In this document: in pieces, positions 61,711-64,000 of the stretch
How the letters are laid out: every line of letters starts with the position of its first letter
Position numbering within the stretch: position 1 is the first letter of the stretch
Assembly (NCBI RefSeq): GCF_001679725.1
Contig: NZ_CP016282.1
Location: 4,030,001 to 4,094,000, forward strand
Reading direction: 5' to 3'
Source of the DNA: Cryobacterium arcticum
GTDB lineage: Bacteria; Actinomycetota; Actinomycetes; Actinomycetales; Microbacteriaceae
DNA: 64,000 bases
Translations under genes and position numbers: made by a program
The notes under the pieces: generated by a model
The model's database searches: none
What the model was told of the DNA's origin: nothing
What the model saw: the letters and a program-made list of their open reading frames with translations, nothing else

Positions 61711-61920
61711 GCGCCCTGCGCGGGACACACGCCAATTCGCGCCCGGCGTGCCACCCGCGAAACGGCGCCGCGCCCGCGCCACCCGCTTCACCCGCCCGCG
61801 CCCTGTCGCACTCGCCGCATCCGCCCGCCCCCACCTGACCCGGCCGGGTGCGCGCTGCGCGGGACACACGCCGATTCGCGCCCGGCGTGCCACCCGCGAA
61901 ACGGCGCCGCGACCGCGCCA
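61711..61920. repeat. Two 71-bp direct repeats, 139 nt apart
   Basis: Copies at 61711-61781 and 61850-61920 share CTGCGCGGGACACACGCC, ATTCGCGCCCGGCGTGCCAC and CCGCGAAACGGCGCCGCG with only a few differences. They fill much of the 304-nt gap between the convergent kdpE and MFS genes. No hairpin with a T-tract was found, so this gap may still contain a terminator of another kind. Confidence 0.75.
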
Positions 61921-61980
61921 CGCCCGCCGCCGCGCCCGCCCGCAGCGCGAGCCGCACGCGCTCGCTCGCCCACCCAGCCG

Positions 61981-63456
61981 TTATTCGGCCAGGGCGGGCT
62001 CCTCCTCGGCGAGTGCCGGCTCCTCGGGCCGGGCCCGCACGGGGAAGAGCGGGCTGAGCAGCAGGAACACCACGATGAGGCCACCCTGCACGAGCAGCGC
62101 GGTGCGGAATCCCTGGCCGGGGTCGCCCGCATCCAGGCCGGCGAAGAAGACCGACCCGAGAACGGCCACGCCCACCGCGGAGAAGATCGACTGCACGGCC
62201 GTGAGCACGCCGGAGGCCGACCCGACCTCGTCGTCGTCGACAGTGCCGAGGATGACGTTGAACAGGCTGGCGACCACGAAGCCGCTGCCGATGCCCGTGA
62301 GTAGCAGGCCGGGAGCCAACTGCCAGATGCTGAAGTCGGAGATGTCGCCGAGGGCGATGAACAGCCAGACGACGCCCGCGATCTGGAAGACACCGCCGAT
62401 CTGCAGCACGGCCCGGCCGAGCTTGTCGGCGAGCAGCGCGCCGCTGACCGCGCCACCGATCAGGGTGCCGATGGCCAGCGGCAGGCTGCTCACGCCGGCC
62501 TCCCCGGCGCTGAACTGCTCGCCGAGCTGCAGGAACAGCGTGAAGACCAGCTGCGCTCCCACGGTTCCGCAGAAGAACAGCCCGATGCCGCCCAGCCCCA
62601 CCAGATAGGCGGGCTTGCGGAAGATGCCCGGCGTCACCAGCGGGGTCTTGCCGGCGTCGAGCCGGGACTTCTGCCGACGGGTGAACAGGTAGAAGCCGAC
62701 CAGGGATGCGGCGATGCACAGCCAGGTCCAGGCCGGCCAGCCGGCGTTCTCACCCTGCACCAGCGGCAGCACGAGCAGGGCGCTGGAGAGCACCATGATG
62801 GCCGAACCGACCAGGTCGATGGTGATGCTGCGGTCGCCGGCCGTGCGGGGCACGACGATCCACGCGATCACGATGGCGGCGATGCCCACCGGCAGGTTCA
62901 CCAGGAACACCGCCCGCCAGCCCAACCCGAACAGGTCGGCCTGGATGATGGCGCCGCCGATGATGGGGCCGGCGATGCCCGCGAGGCCGAAGACCGGTCC
63001 GAAGACGGCGAAGGCCTTGCCGATCTCCCGCGGCGGGAACGCCGCACGGAGCAGGCCGAGTCCCTGGGGAAGCAAGATCGCGGCCGAGAAGCCCTGAATG
63101 AGGCGGAAGGCGATGAGCATGCCGATGCTCGGTGCCACTGCGCAGAGCAGGGACATGAGGGTGAAGGAGATCAGGCCGATCAGGAACATGGTGCGGCGGC
63201 CGAACCGGTCCCCCAGGCGTCCGCCGAGGATCAGGCCGGCGCCGAGGGTGAGGGCATAACCACCGATCACCCACTGCAGTCCGGTGGAGCCGGCGCCCAG
63301 GCTCGCCTCGAGGGACGGTCCGGCGACGTTGACGATGGTGGCGTCGATGAGGTCGAGGATCTCGGCCGTGAGCATCACCGCCAGGATCAGCCATTTGAAG
63401 CGGTACGGATCGGCGGATGTGGATGTGGACGTCGAAGGAGACGGGGCGGAGGGCAT
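61981..63456 (-). CDS. DHA2-type MFS multidrug exporter
   Basis: 491 residues from ATG 63456 (GGAG 8 nt upstream). Fourteen helices are predicted. MFS signatures: DLIDATIVNVAGPSLEASLG (motif D1), GGRLGDRFGRRTMFLIGL (motif A) and GPIIGGAIIQADLFGLGWRA (motif C), as in EmrB/QacA drug:H+ antiporters. The C-terminus carries a repeated acidic tail (EEPALAEEEPALAE). A MarR gene is divergent and its putative operator lies in the shared region. Confidence 0.92.
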   Translation of the reverse strand: MPSAPSPSTSTSTSADPYRFKWLILAVMLTAEILDLIDATIVNVAGPSLEASLGAGSTGLQWVIGGYALTLGAGLILGGRLGDRFGRRTMFLIGLISFTLMSLLCAVAPSIGMLIAFRLIQGFSAAILLPQGLGLLRAAFPPREIGKAFAVFGPVFGLAGIAGPIIGGAIIQADLFGLGWRAVFLVNLPVGIAAIVIAWIVVPRTAGDRSITIDLVGSAIMVLSSALLVLPLVQGENAGWPAWTWLCIAASLVGFYLFTRRQKSRLDAGKTPLVTPGIFRKPAYLVGLGGIGLFFCGTVGAQLVFTLFLQLGEQFSAGEAGVSSLPLAIGTLIGGAVSGALLADKLGRAVLQIGGVFQIAGVVWLFIALGDISDFSIWQLAPGLLLTGIGSGFVVASLFNVILGTVDDDEVGSASGVLTAVQSIFSAVGVAVLGSVFFAGLDAGDPGQGFRTALLVQGGLIVVFLLLSPLFPVRARPEEPALAEEEPALAE

Positions 63457-63541
63457 GGGAGGGCTCCAGTGCAGGGGTGGGGAAACGGGCCAGGATGCTG
63501 GCACCGCGAAGCGCGAGGGGTGCCGGGAGGTCACTCCCGGA

Positions 63542-63576
63542 GGTAATCAATGTGATTGGCAATATTGAGTATTACC
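63542..63576. promoter_or_regulatory. Candidate MarR operator between MFS and MarR genes
   Basis: GGTAAT (63542-63547) and ATTACC (63571-63576) are symmetric about 63559, the same centre as an inner dyad ATTG-G-CAAT (63555-63563). The two nested arms share one axis. Confidence 0.55.
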
Positions 63577-64000
63577 ATGGAGATCATGGATGTCAAACCT
63601 GAACTGTTCGGGACCGAATACAACGCCACCCGCGCGGCCGCGCGGCGGGACGGCAAGGCGATGCCGGAGAAGGACGTGCGTGCCCGAATCCAGCGCTTGG
63701 GCCTGAAAGAGCAAGCGTTCCGGCGGTTCCTAGCCGACCAGATCGCCGTCGACGAGATGGGCCTGGAGGTGATGGACCACCTCATGTCCCGCGGCTCGTC
63801 CAGCCCCACCGAGCTGGCCCACGAGATCGACATCTCCACCGCGGCGATGAGCCTGGTGCTGCAGCGCCTGGAGTCGGCCGGGCACATCACCCGCCAGCGG
63901 CATCCGTCTGACGGACGCCGCCTGATCGTGGCCGCCACGGATGACTCGGTGCGACTCGCCTACGGCCACGTGCTGCCCCTGATCAACGGGCTCGAAGCGG
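63577..64000 (+). CDS. MarR-family transcriptional regulator, 3' end cut by window
   Basis: The frame is open from ATG 63577 (ATG 63586 is an alternative) to the end of the window, 141 codons. The winged helix is clear: MSRGSSSPTELAHEIDISTA, AMSLVLQRLESAGHITRQRH and the wing PSDGRRLIVAAT. It starts right after the dyad at 63542-63576 and is divergent from a drug exporter, so it is probably the exporter's repressor, inactivated by the drug or a metabolite. The C-terminal dimerisation helix is incomplete here. Confidence 0.88.
   Translation, partial: MEIMDVKPELFGTEYNATRAAARRDGKAMPEKDVRARIQRLGLKEQAFRRFLADQIAVDEMGLEVMDHLMSRGSSSPTELAHEIDISTAAMSLVLQRLESAGHITRQRHPSDGRRLIVAATDDSVRLAYGHVLPLINGLEA

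Overview
The window comes from a high-GC actinobacterium. The most likely home is the Microbacteriaceae, in the Cryobacterium/Leifsonia range. The grounds are strong GC bias at third codon positions, many GTG starts, GGATGC-rich coding sequence, a KdpFABC operon with adjacent kdpDE, a small protein of the actinobacterial DUF7882 type, and many genes that start 6-7 nt after a TANNNT box (leaderless mRNA). No rRNA, tRNA, CRISPR array, transposase or prophage gene was found.

Layout. 1-6141: a sugar-uptake operon with a truncated LacI regulator, lipoprotein binding protein, two permeases, a GH32/GH68-type beta-propeller glycosidase and a PfkB sugar kinase. It probably serves sucrose or fructan breakdown. 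6158-12992: a promoter, a possible 19-codon leader ORF and a 2228-residue membrane-anchored giant with immunoglobulin-like repeats and an internal signal-peptide-like segment. 13001-14001: a nested inverted repeat, then an orphan glycine-betaine-type binding lipoprotein. 14423-19499: an unrecognised protein, a small membrane protein, an HxlR regulator divergent from an F420/NADP-oxidoreductase-like protein and a luciferase-like monooxygenase, and a secreted-type EEP-fold phosphohydrolase. 19510-22892: a DUF2238-like membrane protein, a DTE-type (xanthorhodopsin-like) proton-pumping rhodopsin with a divergent MarR gene, and a PadR/membrane-protein pair. 23283-31876: metabolic and regulatory cassettes (alpha/beta hydrolase, DUF418 membrane protein, AraC/VOC, TetR with two SDRs, SDR with divergent TetR, DUF4386). 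Among them lies a deletion scar joining two broken genes. 31955-35964: MBL-fold protein, small unknowns, a DnaA-box cluster and two tandem SRPBCC paralogues. 36117-40701: a large LuxR/MalT-type (LAL) regulator followed by three small membrane or unknown genes. 40718-46889: an MFS exporter gene broken by an amber codon with its ArsR-type regulator, a NUDIX/DUF4406 pair divergent from a DeoR regulator, and an MMPL transporter. 47046-53390: small lipoproteins, SRPBCC, Dps, GlgX, a septum-formation-like lipoprotein and a GNAT protein. 53577-61676: a complete kdp system (27-aa leader protein, kdpF, A, B, C, D, E). 61981-64000: a DHA2-type MFS exporter and a divergent MarR gene cut by the window end.

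Many local regulators sit next to the genes they probably control, often with perfect inverted repeats in the shared promoter. Four arrays of one REP-like core (GGTCTCGACAAGCTCGACC and its complement) lie between cassettes from 15.6 to 29.3 kb. They occur only in that part of the window, which also carries the deletion scar. All functions are inferred from recognisable motifs and context; no database search was run.
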